This document shows, in pieces, positions 17,743 to 25,377 of a stretch of DNA of 48,916 bases; within the stretch, counting starts at the first letter, position 1; the number at the start of each line of letters is the position of its first letter. Below the pieces are notes generated by a model. It was not told the DNA's origin and did no database searches. It saw nothing but the letters and a program-made list of their open reading frames with translations. Position numbers and translations under genes: made by a program. This stretch comes from an uncultured Clostridia bacterium. Lineage in GTDB: Bacteria > Bacillota > Clostridia > TANB77 > CAG-508. The DNA lies in the NCBI GenBank assembly GCA_944393485.1, contig CALYAJ010000007.1, positions 1-48,916 of the forward strand, in the 5' to 3' direction.

Positions 17743-18696
17743 ATGATAAAGCTATATAATACAGATATAAAAACAAATAAGCTTGAAAGTGTTAACACAT
17801 ATGAACGTGGTACTTGGGTACATATGGTAGATCCTTCGGAAGATGAAATTAAAGAAGTTTGCAAAAATTTAGATATAAAAGAAGATTTTATTAGATATTC
17901 ACTAGATAATGAGGAAAAGGCCAGAATAGACATAGAAGATGAAGATAATACAATATTATTTATTATAGATATACCTGTTACAGAAAAGACTCAAAATGGT
18001 GGATATATGTATGCTACAATGCCAATAGGTATGATAGTAGTAAGAGATGACTTTTTTATAACAGTTTCTTTAAGAGAATGTAGTTTAATTAAAAAATTTG
18101 AAACAGGAAAGATAAAAGGATTTTGCACATATAAAAAAAGCAGATTTATATTGCAAATGATGTATAATAATTCATCTGAATATTTGGATTACTTAAAAAA
18201 GATTAATAAAGAAACAGAAATTGCAGAAAATGTATTAAAGAATTCAATGAAAAACAGGGAATTGTTAAAATTATTAAGTTTAGAGAAATCTTTGGTATAT
18301 ATAACTACATCATTAAGATCAAATGAAGCGGTTATGGAAAGAACTTTAAAAATAAAAAATATCAAATTATATGATGAAGATGAAGATATATTAGAAGATG
18401 CTATTATAGAAAATAAGCAAGCTATAGAAATGAGTAAAGTATATAGTGACATTTTAAATGGAACAATGGATGCATATGCTTCAATTATTTCTAATAATCT
18501 AAATGGAGTAATGAAATCATTAACTTCAATTACAATAATTATTGCAGTACCCACAATGATTGCAAGTTTCTGGGGAATGAATGTAAAGCTACCATTTGAA
18601 GGAAATCCACTGGGATTTTGGATAATGATTTTTATAGCAACATTACTTACAATTATTTCTGTAATATGGTTAAAAAGAAAAGATATGTTAAATTAA
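17743..18696 (+). CDS. corA: CorA-family divalent cation (Mg2+) channel
   Basis: About 317 residues. It has a large cytoplasmic alpha/beta N-terminal region, a long helix rich in charged residues and two C-terminal membrane helices. The signature GMN motif lies in the loop between them (SFWGMNVKLPFEGNP), followed by a short basic end. CorA proteins form pentameric Mg2+ (sometimes Co2+/Ni2+) uptake channels. The ATG at 17743 is chosen because GATAGGGGGA precedes it; an earlier in-frame TTG would place this ribosome site inside the gene. No M-box riboswitch is recognised in the short leader, which instead contains one hairpin. Confidence 0.93.
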   Translation: MIKLYNTDIKTNKLESVNTYERGTWVHMVDPSEDEIKEVCKNLDIKEDFIRYSLDNEEKARIDIEDEDNTILFIIDIPVTEKTQNGGYMYATMPIGMIVVRDDFFITVSLRECSLIKKFETGKIKGFCTYKKSRFILQMMYNNSSEYLDYLKKINKETEIAENVLKNSMKNRELLKLLSLEKSLVYITTSLRSNEAVMERTLKIKNIKLYDEDEDILEDAIIENKQAIEMSKVYSDILNGTMDAYASIISNNLNGVMKSLTSITIIIAVPTMIASFWGMNVKLPFEGNPLGFWIMIFIATLLTIISVIWLKRKDMLN

Positions 18697-18708
18697 GCCT
18701 GACTATGT

Positions 18709-18739
18709 ATATAATTATTTATTTTGTAAATAATTATAT
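18709..18739 (+). repeat. 13-bp palindrome between corA and the DUF378 gene
   Basis: ATATAATTATTTA (18709-18721) pairs perfectly with its complement (18727-18739). It lacks GC pairs and a T-tail, so it would be a weak terminator at most. It could also be an operator or a contact site. Confidence 0.5.
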
Positions 18740-18755
18740 TAACTAGGAGGCGACT

Positions 18756-18953
18756 ATGAAAATTATAGATGTTATAGCAATTATACTTATAGTTATAGGT
18801 GCAATTAATTGGGGACTAATTGGATTTTTCAATTTTAATTTAGTAGATACATTATTTGGAACTATGAGTGTAATAAGTAGAATTATTTATGCTTTAGTAG
18901 GAATTTCCGGATTATGGGGAATTAGACTGATAGCAAAACAAGTACAAGAGTAA
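18756..18953 (+). CDS. DUF378 family small membrane protein
   Basis: A 65-residue protein with two membrane helices. The first carries the family hallmark GAINWGLIGFFNFNLVD and the second reads IIYALVGISGLWGI. Homologues are widespread, usually stand alone and have no established role. AGGAGG precedes the ATG. A strong terminator follows. Confidence 0.93.
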   Translation: MKIIDVIAIILIVIGAINWGLIGFFNFNLVDTLFGTMSVISRIIYALVGISGLWGIRLIAKQVQE

Positions 18954-18968
18954 AATTAAAAACTTTAG

Positions 18969-18995
18969 GCGAGTTCTTTTTAGAATTCGCTTTTT
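18969..18995 (+). terminator. Terminator after the DUF378 gene
   Basis: GCGAGTTCT (18969-18977) pairs with AGAATTCGC (18982-18990) with one wobble, followed by five T. Confidence 0.9.
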
Positions 18996-19072
18996 GTATA
19001 ATAAGAAAGTTCGGAGAACTTCCCTATTATACAAATAAATTTCACACAAAATTGCTATGCAATTTTGGCGGA
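18993..19072 (+). repeat. Dispersed palindromic intergenic element, copy 1
   Basis: A long hairpin has outer arms TTTGTATAATA (18993-19003) and its complement (19025-19035) and an inner GAAAGTTC / GAACTTCC core. It is followed by AATAAATTTCACAC and the small hairpin AAAATTGCTATGCAATTTT, ending in GGCGGA. The same two-hairpin layout recurs at 40263-40345 and 48532-48611. The second part is almost identical to the third copy. Confidence 0.85.
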
Positions 19073-19083
19073 ATAACAAAGAT

Positions 19084-19135
19084 GGGGCATGCAAGTTGTT
19101 TAAAAGGACATAAACCTTAAGCATGCCTCTTTTGT
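19084..19135 (+). promoter_or_regulatory. GGGGCATGC/GCATGCCTC hairpin upstream of the ABC-F gene
   Basis: GGGGCATGC and GCATGCCTC enclose about 26 bases, followed by CTTTTGTTCTT. AGCATGCCT followed by T-rich TTTTGTT recurs in the rpoB leader near 40786-40801. A regulatory leader or remnant repeat is possible. The predicted ABC-F promoter lies downstream of it, so it is not part of that message. Confidence 0.35.
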
Positions 19136-19180
19136 TCTTCAATAGGTAAAATAGCAGTTTGAACTTGGAAAACATTGAGG

Positions 19181-19209
19181 TTGTAAAAAACTAAAAAATA
19201 GTATATAAT
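19181..19209 (+). promoter_or_regulatory. Promoter of the ABC-F gene
   Basis: TTGTAA (19181-19186) and TATAAT (19204-19209) are separated by 17 bases, 31 bases before the start codon. Confidence 0.65.
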
Positions 19210-19239
19210 GATACAAGCTAAAAAAAGGGAGGAGAATAT

Positions 19240-20823
19240 ATGTTATCTGTAAATGGTGTAACTGTACGTTTTGGAAAAAGAGTTTTATTCGAAGATGTAA
19301 ATATTAAATTTGGAAAAGGAAATTGCTATGGAATAATAGGAGCAAATGGTGCAGGTAAATCTACATTTTTAAAAGTTCTTTCTGGAGAGCTAGAGCCAAG
19401 CAAAGGAGATGTAACAATAGATAAAGGAGAGAGAATATCTATTTTAAAACAAGATCACTTTGCATATGATGAATATAATGTTTTAGATGCAGTTATAATG
19501 GGAAATCAAGAGCTTTATGGCATAATGAAAGAAAAAGATGAGATATATGCAAAAGAGGATTTTACAGAAGAGGACGGAATGAAAGCTGCAGCATTAGAAG
19601 AAAGATTTGCAGAACTTGATGGATGGAATGCGGAATCAGATGCAGCAACATTATTAAATGATTTAGGAATTTCACCTGATAATCATTATAAAAAAATGAA
19701 AGAGATTGATGATAGGGAAAAAGTAAAAGTTTTACTTGCACAAAGTTTATTTGGAAATCCAGATATATTATTATTAGACGAGCCTACAAACGACCTAGAC
19801 TTAAAAACAATTCAATGGTTAGAAGATTTCTTAATGAATTTTGAAAATACCGTATTAGTTGTATCACATGATAGATATTTCTTAAATAAGGTTTGTACAC
19901 ATATTGCAGATGTTGATTTTGGAAAAATAAAAGTTTATCCAGGTAATTATGATTTCTGGTATGAATCTAGTCAGCTTGCATTAAAACAAATGAAAGATGC
20001 AAATAAAAAGAAAGAAGAGAAAATTAAAGAATTGCAAGACTTTATTGCACGTTTTAGTGCAAATGCATCAAAATCAAAACAAGCAACATCAAGAAAGAAA
20101 TCATTAGAAAAAATACAATTAGATGAAATAAAGCCATCTAATAGAAAATATCCATATATAGATTTTAAACCAGATAGAGATGTAGGAAATGATATATTAA
20201 CTGTAAAAAATCTTAGCAAAACAATAGAAGGAGAAAAAGTATTAGATAATATATCTTTTACAGTAAAGGCTAATAATAAAATTGCGGTTTTAGCTGATAA
20301 TGAAAATACAAAAACAGTTTTATTCCAAATTCTAGCTGGAGAATTAGAACCAGATGAGGGAACAGTAACTTGGGGAACTACAATTACACATTCTTATTTT
20401 CCTAAAGATAATAGTTATTTATTTACACAGGATTTAAGTATAACAGACTGGCTTAGACAATATTCTAAAGATCCAGACGAAACATATGTAAGAAGCTTTT
20501 TAGGAAGAATGCTATTTTCAGGAGATGAAGCCTTAAAAAATGTAAAGGTTTTATCTGGAGGAGAAAAGGTTAGATGTGTATTATCAAAAATAATGTTATC
20601 TGGTGCAAACTTTTTAATATTTGATGAACCAACAAACCATTTAGATATGGAAAGTATCACAGCTTTAAACGAAGGAATGAGTAAATTTAAAGGAGATATG
20701 ATATTTTCTTCACATGACCATCAATTAGTACAAACTGTTGCAAATAGAATACTAGATATAAAAGCAGACGGAAGAGTAATAGATAAAGAATGTACTTATA
20801 ATGAATATTTAGGACTTGATTAA
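19240..20823 (+). CDS. ABC-F family ATPase (YkpA/YbiT-like)
   Basis: A 527-residue soluble protein with two ABC domains and no membrane segments. The first domain (about 1-250) has an intact Walker A (GANGAGKST) and Walker B (ILLLDEPTNDLD). The linker (about 250-310) is basic and helical. The second domain (about 320-527) has LSGGEKVR and FLIFDEPTNHLD, but its Walker A region reads LADNENTKT in place of G-x-x-x-x-G-K-S/T. ABC-F proteins act on the ribosome, in translation or antibiotic protection; the YkpA/YbiT branch is housekeeping-like. No antibiotic-resistance claim is justified. GGGAGGAG precedes the ATG. Confidence 0.92.
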   Translation: MLSVNGVTVRFGKRVLFEDVNIKFGKGNCYGIIGANGAGKSTFLKVLSGELEPSKGDVTIDKGERISILKQDHFAYDEYNVLDAVIMGNQELYGIMKEKDEIYAKEDFTEEDGMKAAALEERFAELDGWNAESDAATLLNDLGISPDNHYKKMKEIDDREKVKVLLAQSLFGNPDILLLDEPTNDLDLKTIQWLEDFLMNFENTVLVVSHDRYFLNKVCTHIADVDFGKIKVYPGNYDFWYESSQLALKQMKDANKKKEEKIKELQDFIARFSANASKSKQATSRKKSLEKIQLDEIKPSNRKYPYIDFKPDRDVGNDILTVKNLSKTIEGEKVLDNISFTVKANNKIAVLADNENTKTVLFQILAGELEPDEGTVTWGTTITHSYFPKDNSYLFTQDLSITDWLRQYSKDPDETYVRSFLGRMLFSGDEALKNVKVLSGGEKVRCVLSKIMLSGANFLIFDEPTNHLDMESITALNEGMSKFKGDMIFSSHDHQLVQTVANRILDIKADGRVIDKECTYNEYLGLD

Positions 20824-20836
20824 TATAAAGACAAAA

Positions 20837-20920
20837 ATGAAAATATATTCAAAACAAATTATTAATGAGGTATCTGAAGAAGATTATATATTAAGATTAA
20901 ATAAGCAAAATACAATATAG
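20837..20920 (+). CDS. Doubtful 27-residue ORF between the ABC-F gene and tex
   Basis: An ATG-to-TAG frame encodes 27 residues with a normal-looking composition (MKIYSKQIINEV...LNKQ). There is no convincing ribosome site. It may be a small peptide, the remains of a decayed gene, or chance. Confidence 0.2.
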   Translation: MKIYSKQIINEVSEEDYILRLNKQNTI

Positions 20921-20981
20921 AGAAAATCAGAATAAAATTACTAAAGAAATAGATATTTCGAGGAAGGAAAATGATATTAGA

Positions 20982-23135
20982 ATGAAAAAAATAGAGCAAA
21001 TTATTGCAGATGAGTTAAATATTAAAATAAGTCAAGTAGAAAACACAATAAAATTAATAGATGAAGGTAATACAATACCTTTTATTGCAAGATATAGAAA
21101 AGAAGTTACAGGTGGACTTTCTGATGAAACATTAAGAACTTTTAGTGAAAGACTAAATTATTTAAGAAATTTAGAAAAAAGAAAAGAAGAAGTTACAAAT
21201 TCTATAGAAGAACAAGGAAAACTAACAGAAGAAATTGTAAAAAACTTAGAAAATGCTGTAACTTTAGCAGAAGTAGAAGATATTTACAGACCATATAAGC
21301 AAAAGAAAAAAACAAGAGCAACAGTAGCAAAAGCAAAAGGATTAGAACCATTAGCAGAAATCATTTTAGCACAAACAGAAACAAGAGATATAAACGAAAT
21401 TGCTACAGAATATATAAATGAAGAAAAAGAAGTAAAAACAGCAGAAGAAGCTATACAAGGAGCTTTAGACATTATTGCAGAAAATATTTCTGATAATCCG
21501 GAATATAGAAAAATTATAAAGAAAATTGTATATACAGAAGGAATGATAGAAACAAAAGCAAGTAAGCCAGACGAAAAGTCTGCATATGAAATGTATTACG
21601 ATTTTTGCGAAAAAGTTAATAAATTGCCAAGTCATAGAATTTTGGCAATTAATAGAGGAGAAAAGGAAGATTTCTTAAAAGTAAAAATAGAAAAAAATGA
21701 AGAGAAAATCTTAGAAATAATTCAAAAAGATATTATAAAAGGTGAAACACAATTTAAACAATATTTAATAGATACGATATTAGATAGTTTTAAAAGATTA
21801 ATTGAACCATCAATAGATAGAGAAATAAGATCAGATTTAACAGAAAAGGCAGAAGAACAAGCAATCAAAGTATTTGGGAAAAATGCAAAACAATTATTAC
21901 TTGGTGCACCAATTAAAGGAATAACTGTTATGGGATTTGACCCTGCATATAGAACAGGATGTAAAATAGCAATAATAGATGAAACAGGAAAAGTATTAGA
22001 TATTACAACAGTATATCCTACAGAGCCACAAAATGATGTTGAAGGTGCAGAAAAAGAATTAATAAAATTAATTAATAAAGATAAAGTAGATATGATTGCA
22101 ATAGGAAATGGTACTGCATCAAGAGAATCAGAAATGTTTGTATCAGAAATGATTAAAAAATGTGATCATAAAGTATTATATACAATAGTAAGTGAAGCAG
22201 GAGCATCTGTGTATTCTGCATCTAAACTTGCTACAGAAGAATATCCAGATATTAATGTTTCTATAAGAGGAGCAATATCAATTGCAAGAAGATTGCAAGA
22301 TCCACTTGCTGAATTTGTAAAAATAGATCCAAAATCAATAGGTGTAGGTCAATATCAACATGATGTTAATCAAAAGAAGCTTGAAGAAAGTTTAGCTGGT
22401 GTAGTAGAAGATAGTGTTAATAAAGTTGGAGTAGATGTAAATACTGCAACACCATCACTTCTTTCATATGTTTCTGGAATAAATAAGACTATTGCTAAAA
22501 ATATTGTTAAATACAGAGATGAAAATGGAAAATTAACAGAAAGAAAACAATTATTAAAAGTTCCAAAATTAGGAAAAGTAGCATATGAGCAATGTGCAGG
22601 ATTTATTAGAATTCCAGATGGAAAAAATGCATTAGAAAATACTGCAGTACATCCAGAAAGTTATGAAAGTGCAGAAAAGCTTTTAAATAATTTAGGATAT
22701 AAAGTAGAAGATTTAAAAGATAAGGATAAAATTAAAGAAATAAGAGGAAAACTTTCTGATGTAGATGTAAAAGAAACCGCAAAGCAATTAGAAATAGGAG
22801 AATTAACTTTAAAAGATATAATTGATGAATTATCTAAGCCAGGAAGAGATCCAAGAGAAGATATGCCAAAACCAATATTAAGACAAGATGTATTGAAATT
22901 CGAAGATTTAAGAGAAGGAATGATATTAACAGGTACAGTTAGAAATGTTATAGATTTTGGAGCATTTGTGGATATTGGTGTAAAACATGATGGACTTGTC
23001 CACATATCAGAAATGAGTGAAAAATTTGTTAAAAATCCGTCAGATATTGTTTCTGTTGGAGATATTGTAAAAGTAAAAGTTATTGGAATTGATAATGATA
23101 GACAAAAAGTAAAATTATCTATGAAAATAGGATAA
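20982..23135 (+). CDS. tex: Tex-family RNA-binding transcription accessory protein
   Basis: A 717-residue protein, the normal length for Tex. The helical N-terminal region (about 1-190) starts with the typical IADEL...FIARYRKE...GGLSDE pattern. A YqgF/RuvC-like domain follows (about 320-450; GFDPAYRTGCKIAIID). Helix-hairpin-helix repeats are at about 490-560 and a C-terminal S1 domain at about 645-717 (GMILTGTVRNVIDFGAFVDIG). Tex binds nucleic acids and affects transcription; its mechanism is not fully settled. The only start in frame with the homologous N-terminus is the ATG at 20982. The ribosome site AGGAAGG lies 15 bases away and seems to serve first a 4-codon frame at 20971. Confidence 0.95.
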   Translation: MKKIEQIIADELNIKISQVENTIKLIDEGNTIPFIARYRKEVTGGLSDETLRTFSERLNYLRNLEKRKEEVTNSIEEQGKLTEEIVKNLENAVTLAEVEDIYRPYKQKKKTRATVAKAKGLEPLAEIILAQTETRDINEIATEYINEEKEVKTAEEAIQGALDIIAENISDNPEYRKIIKKIVYTEGMIETKASKPDEKSAYEMYYDFCEKVNKLPSHRILAINRGEKEDFLKVKIEKNEEKILEIIQKDIIKGETQFKQYLIDTILDSFKRLIEPSIDREIRSDLTEKAEEQAIKVFGKNAKQLLLGAPIKGITVMGFDPAYRTGCKIAIIDETGKVLDITTVYPTEPQNDVEGAEKELIKLINKDKVDMIAIGNGTASRESEMFVSEMIKKCDHKVLYTIVSEAGASVYSASKLATEEYPDINVSIRGAISIARRLQDPLAEFVKIDPKSIGVGQYQHDVNQKKLEESLAGVVEDSVNKVGVDVNTATPSLLSYVSGINKTIAKNIVKYRDENGKLTERKQLLKVPKLGKVAYEQCAGFIRIPDGKNALENTAVHPESYESAEKLLNNLGYKVEDLKDKDKIKEIRGKLSDVDVKETAKQLEIGELTLKDIIDELSKPGRDPREDMPKPILRQDVLKFEDLREGMILTGTVRNVIDFGAFVDIGVKHDGLVHISEMSEKFVKNPSDIVSVGDIVKVKVIGIDNDRQKVKLSMKIG

Positions 23136-23162
23136 AAAAAAGCTTCTTATGAAGCTTTTTTT
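23134..23162. terminator. Terminator after tex
   Basis: AAAAAAGCTTC and GAAGCTTTTTT enclose TTAT, with A and T tracts on both sides. It can also serve the convergent DUF975 gene. Confidence 0.92.
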
Positions 23163-23178
23163 ATTGGCTTAATTATCC

Positions 23179-24117
23179 CTAATTATTTTCATCTTCTGGT
23201 TTCTTTTCTAATTTTGGTATATCTACAATCTCTGCTTTAACATCTTGAGAACCAGATTTTTCTTTTATAACATTATTGCTGTTAGGTGTAGCTTCAGAAG
23301 ATGATACATTTCCTTCAGCTTCTACTGTTTGTGTACTAGAAACTCCAGCTACATTTTCGTAGAATACAACTAATGCCATTTGAATGTATGGTAACAAGAA
23401 TATTTCTGCAGCATACATTGTAATGATATATAAGAAATCGGTACCAATTCCTGCAAATATTGCAGGTAATATTGAAGCTAATAAAACCCATCCAATAAAA
23501 GATAGTTCTAAACAGAATAATTTACCTGAATTTCCATCCATAAGCTCACCGCTTTTGTTTACACATTCAAGAGCTGACATATTAGGATTATCTATTGCAA
23601 TATAATTTGATAAAGCATATTTTAAAGCTAAAACAATAAAGAATCCTGCTGCAACAGCAACTAATATAATTGCTATAATTAAAAAGAATACTGATGCACC
23701 TGTTACTGATGAACTTAATGAAACTAATCCGACTGCAGAAGTAAATACTGAAATTCCAATTACAATTAGTGCTACTATGTAAAGAATTATTGGAACAATC
23801 ATTTTAAGTAATAATCTTCCTGTAATGCACCAAGATCTACTGAAATTTTCAAATCCATCTTTTAGGAAATCAACATATCCTACTTCTTGACCTCTTTTCA
23901 TTTTCATAAATGTCATAGCAAGACCATATGTTATTGGTGGCATAATTACAAATTCCCCAATAGCAACTAATAAACCTAATAAAGGTATTGAAGTTAATAA
24001 ACCTATTACAAATAAAATTGCAACATATATTAAAAGTATTAAAGCAGATTTCCCCCAATTACCTTTTAATGCTTCACGAGCCTTTCTTCTGGCTTCTGAT
24101 GCTGTTAAAGTAACCAT
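23179..24117 (-). CDS. DUF975 family integral membrane protein
   Basis: A 312-residue protein. The N-terminus SEARRKAREALKGNWGKSALILLIYV is the hallmark of DUF975. About five or six membrane segments follow up to residue ~245. The last ~65 residues form a cytoplasmic acidic tail. The function of the family is unknown. AAGGAGGGGA precedes the ATG. It is convergent with tex and lies behind the HD-GYP gene on the same strand, with a palindrome in between. Confidence 0.9.
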   Translation of the reverse strand: MVTLTASEARRKAREALKGNWGKSALILLIYVAILFVIGLLTSIPLLGLLVAIGEFVIMPPITYGLAMTFMKMKRGQEVGYVDFLKDGFENFSRSWCITGRLLLKMIVPIILYIVALIVIGISVFTSAVGLVSLSSSVTGASVFFLIIAIILVAVAAGFFIVLALKYALSNYIAIDNPNMSALECVNKSGELMDGNSGKLFCLELSFIGWVLLASILPAIFAGIGTDFLYIITMYAAEIFLLPYIQMALVVFYENVAGVSSTQTVEAEGNVSSSEATPNSNNVIKEKSGSQDVKAEIVDIPKLEKKPEDENN

Positions 24118-24154
24118 ATAAAATTCCCCTCCTTAATAAAATATATAAATATAT

Positions 24155-24202
24155 ATGAAAAGTATGACTTTTCATTATATACAAATTAGAATTTTTTTTG
24201 AA
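24155..24202 (-). promoter_or_regulatory. Palindrome overlapping a probable DUF975 promoter
   Basis: ATGAAAAGT and ACTTTTCAT (24155-24175) form a perfect 9-base inverted repeat around 3 bases. On the minus strand, TTCAAA (24197-24202) and TATAAT (24174-24179) are spaced by 17, and the -10 box overlaps the palindrome edge. This could be an operator for a dimeric repressor or a weak terminator of the HD-GYP gene. Confidence 0.45.
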
Positions 24203-25214
24203 TTGCTTCTATGGATGAAAAATCTTTATCTATTATGTCTAAAAACGCAATTCCAATTTCTGGATCAAATTGAGATCCTAAATTTTTTAATATTTCATCT
24301 TTTACAATATTCATATCTAAAGAATCTCTATAACTTCTTTTAGATGTCATTGCATCAAAGCTGTCGCATACTGCAACAATTCGTGCAAGATAAGGAATAT
24401 TATTTCCTGTGATTTTATCCGGATAACCATTTCCGTCAAATCTTTCATGATGATGTTTAACTATGTCCAAAATATTTTTAAACATTGAGGCATGTTCTAA
24501 TATGTTATAACCGATTACTGGATGTTCTTTTATTTTATTATATTCTTCATCGGTTAGTTTAGATTCTTTTAAAAGTATGCTATCAGGAATTCCTATTTTT
24601 CCAATATCGTGAAATAGGCCACCAACTCGTAAAATATCAATATCTTCATCTGGTAAGTTTAATTTTTTACCAAGTAAAACAGAATATTCAGAAACTCTGT
24701 CAGAATGTCCTTTTGTATATGGGTCTTTTGCTTCAACAGTATGACGTAAAATTTCTATGCTTTCTAAATAAGCATTTTCTAATTCGTGATTTATATCATT
24801 TATTGTTTTCATTTGTTCAACTGATTTTAGACCAGATTCTATTAATAAAAGCAGTTGATCAAATTTATCACTTTTTTCACAATATCCTTGAATATCTAGT
24901 TTATGAATTGTTTCCAATGGTGGAGCTAAGTCTTTATGTCCTGTAAGTAATAAAATATATAAATCTTTATTAAATTTACGAATTTCTTCCACTACTTTAT
25001 CTCCATGAATAGGTTCCATTATAAAGTCTAGTACCATTAAATCAAAATGTTCTTGCTTAACTCTTTCGATTGCTTCTAAAGGAGATGTTATTCCAACAAA
25101 ATCATAGCCAGATCGTTTCATAAAAATGGATAAGGAATCTAGAATACCTTGTTCGTCATCTACGGCAATTACTTTAAAACCGGATTTTTGTGCAGAAACC
25201 ATATTCTTTCTCAT
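24186..25214 (-). CDS. Response regulator with HD-GYP domain (predicted c-di-GMP phosphodiesterase, RpfG-like)
   Basis: A 342-residue protein. The receiver domain (about 13-125) has acidic residues DDE at 19-21, phospho-acceptor Asp63 and Lys114. A helical linker leads to the HD-GYP domain (about 148-342) with HD at 202-203, HHERFDGNGYP at 255-265 and other metal ligands intact. The family hydrolyses cyclic di-GMP and is switched by phosphorylation. The ATG at 25214 is chosen since AAGGAGG precedes it; an upstream open extension of 70 residues is non-coding in appearance. It is the obvious partner of the histidine kinase encoded next to it on the same strand, but has its own promoter. Confidence 0.92.
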   Translation of the reverse strand: MRKNMVSAQKSGFKVIAVDDEQGILDSLSIFMKRSGYDFVGITSPLEAIERVKQEHFDLMVLDFIMEPIHGDKVVEEIRKFNKDLYILLLTGHKDLAPPLETIHKLDIQGYCEKSDKFDQLLLLIESGLKSVEQMKTINDINHELENAYLESIEILRHTVEAKDPYTKGHSDRVSEYSVLLGKKLNLPDEDIDILRVGGLFHDIGKIGIPDSILLKESKLTDEEYNKIKEHPVIGYNILEHASMFKNILDIVKHHHERFDGNGYPDKITGNNIPYLARIVAVCDSFDAMTSKRSYRDSLDMNIVKDEILKNLGSQFDPEIGIAFLDIIDKDFSSIEAIQKKF

Positions 25215-25238
25215 AATAGCGACCTCCTTAATATAAAA

Positions 25239-25267
25239 ATTATATAAATAAAAGAATATAAAAGCAA
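25239..25267 (-). promoter_or_regulatory. Promoter of the HD-GYP response regulator
   Basis: On the minus strand, TTGCTT (25262-25267) and TATAAT (25239-25244) are spaced by 17 bases. The hexamers and spacing are identical to those of the NRPS promoter at 31687-31715. Confidence 0.7.
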
Positions 25268-25348
25268 GAAAAATGCTAAAAAAGTAATAAAAATGTAAAA
25301 TACAATTAAAATATGGTAAAAATCTTCGATTTTTCCGTATATAATAAT

Positions 25349-25377
25349 AAAGCAGATAAGTTTTACTTATCTGCTTT
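25349..25377. terminator. Hairpin overlapping the histidine kinase stop codon
   Basis: AAAGCAGATAAG (25349-25360) pairs perfectly with its complement (25366-25377). The kinase stop codon lies in the loop. T-rich DNA follows on the minus strand but not a clean T-run. It probably separates the kinase from the regulator transcript, in part. Confidence 0.65.

Noticed and set aside
19240..20823. Antibiotic-resistance ABC-F
   Set aside because: The motifs fit the YkpA/YbiT housekeeping-like branch. Nothing in the context suggests resistance.
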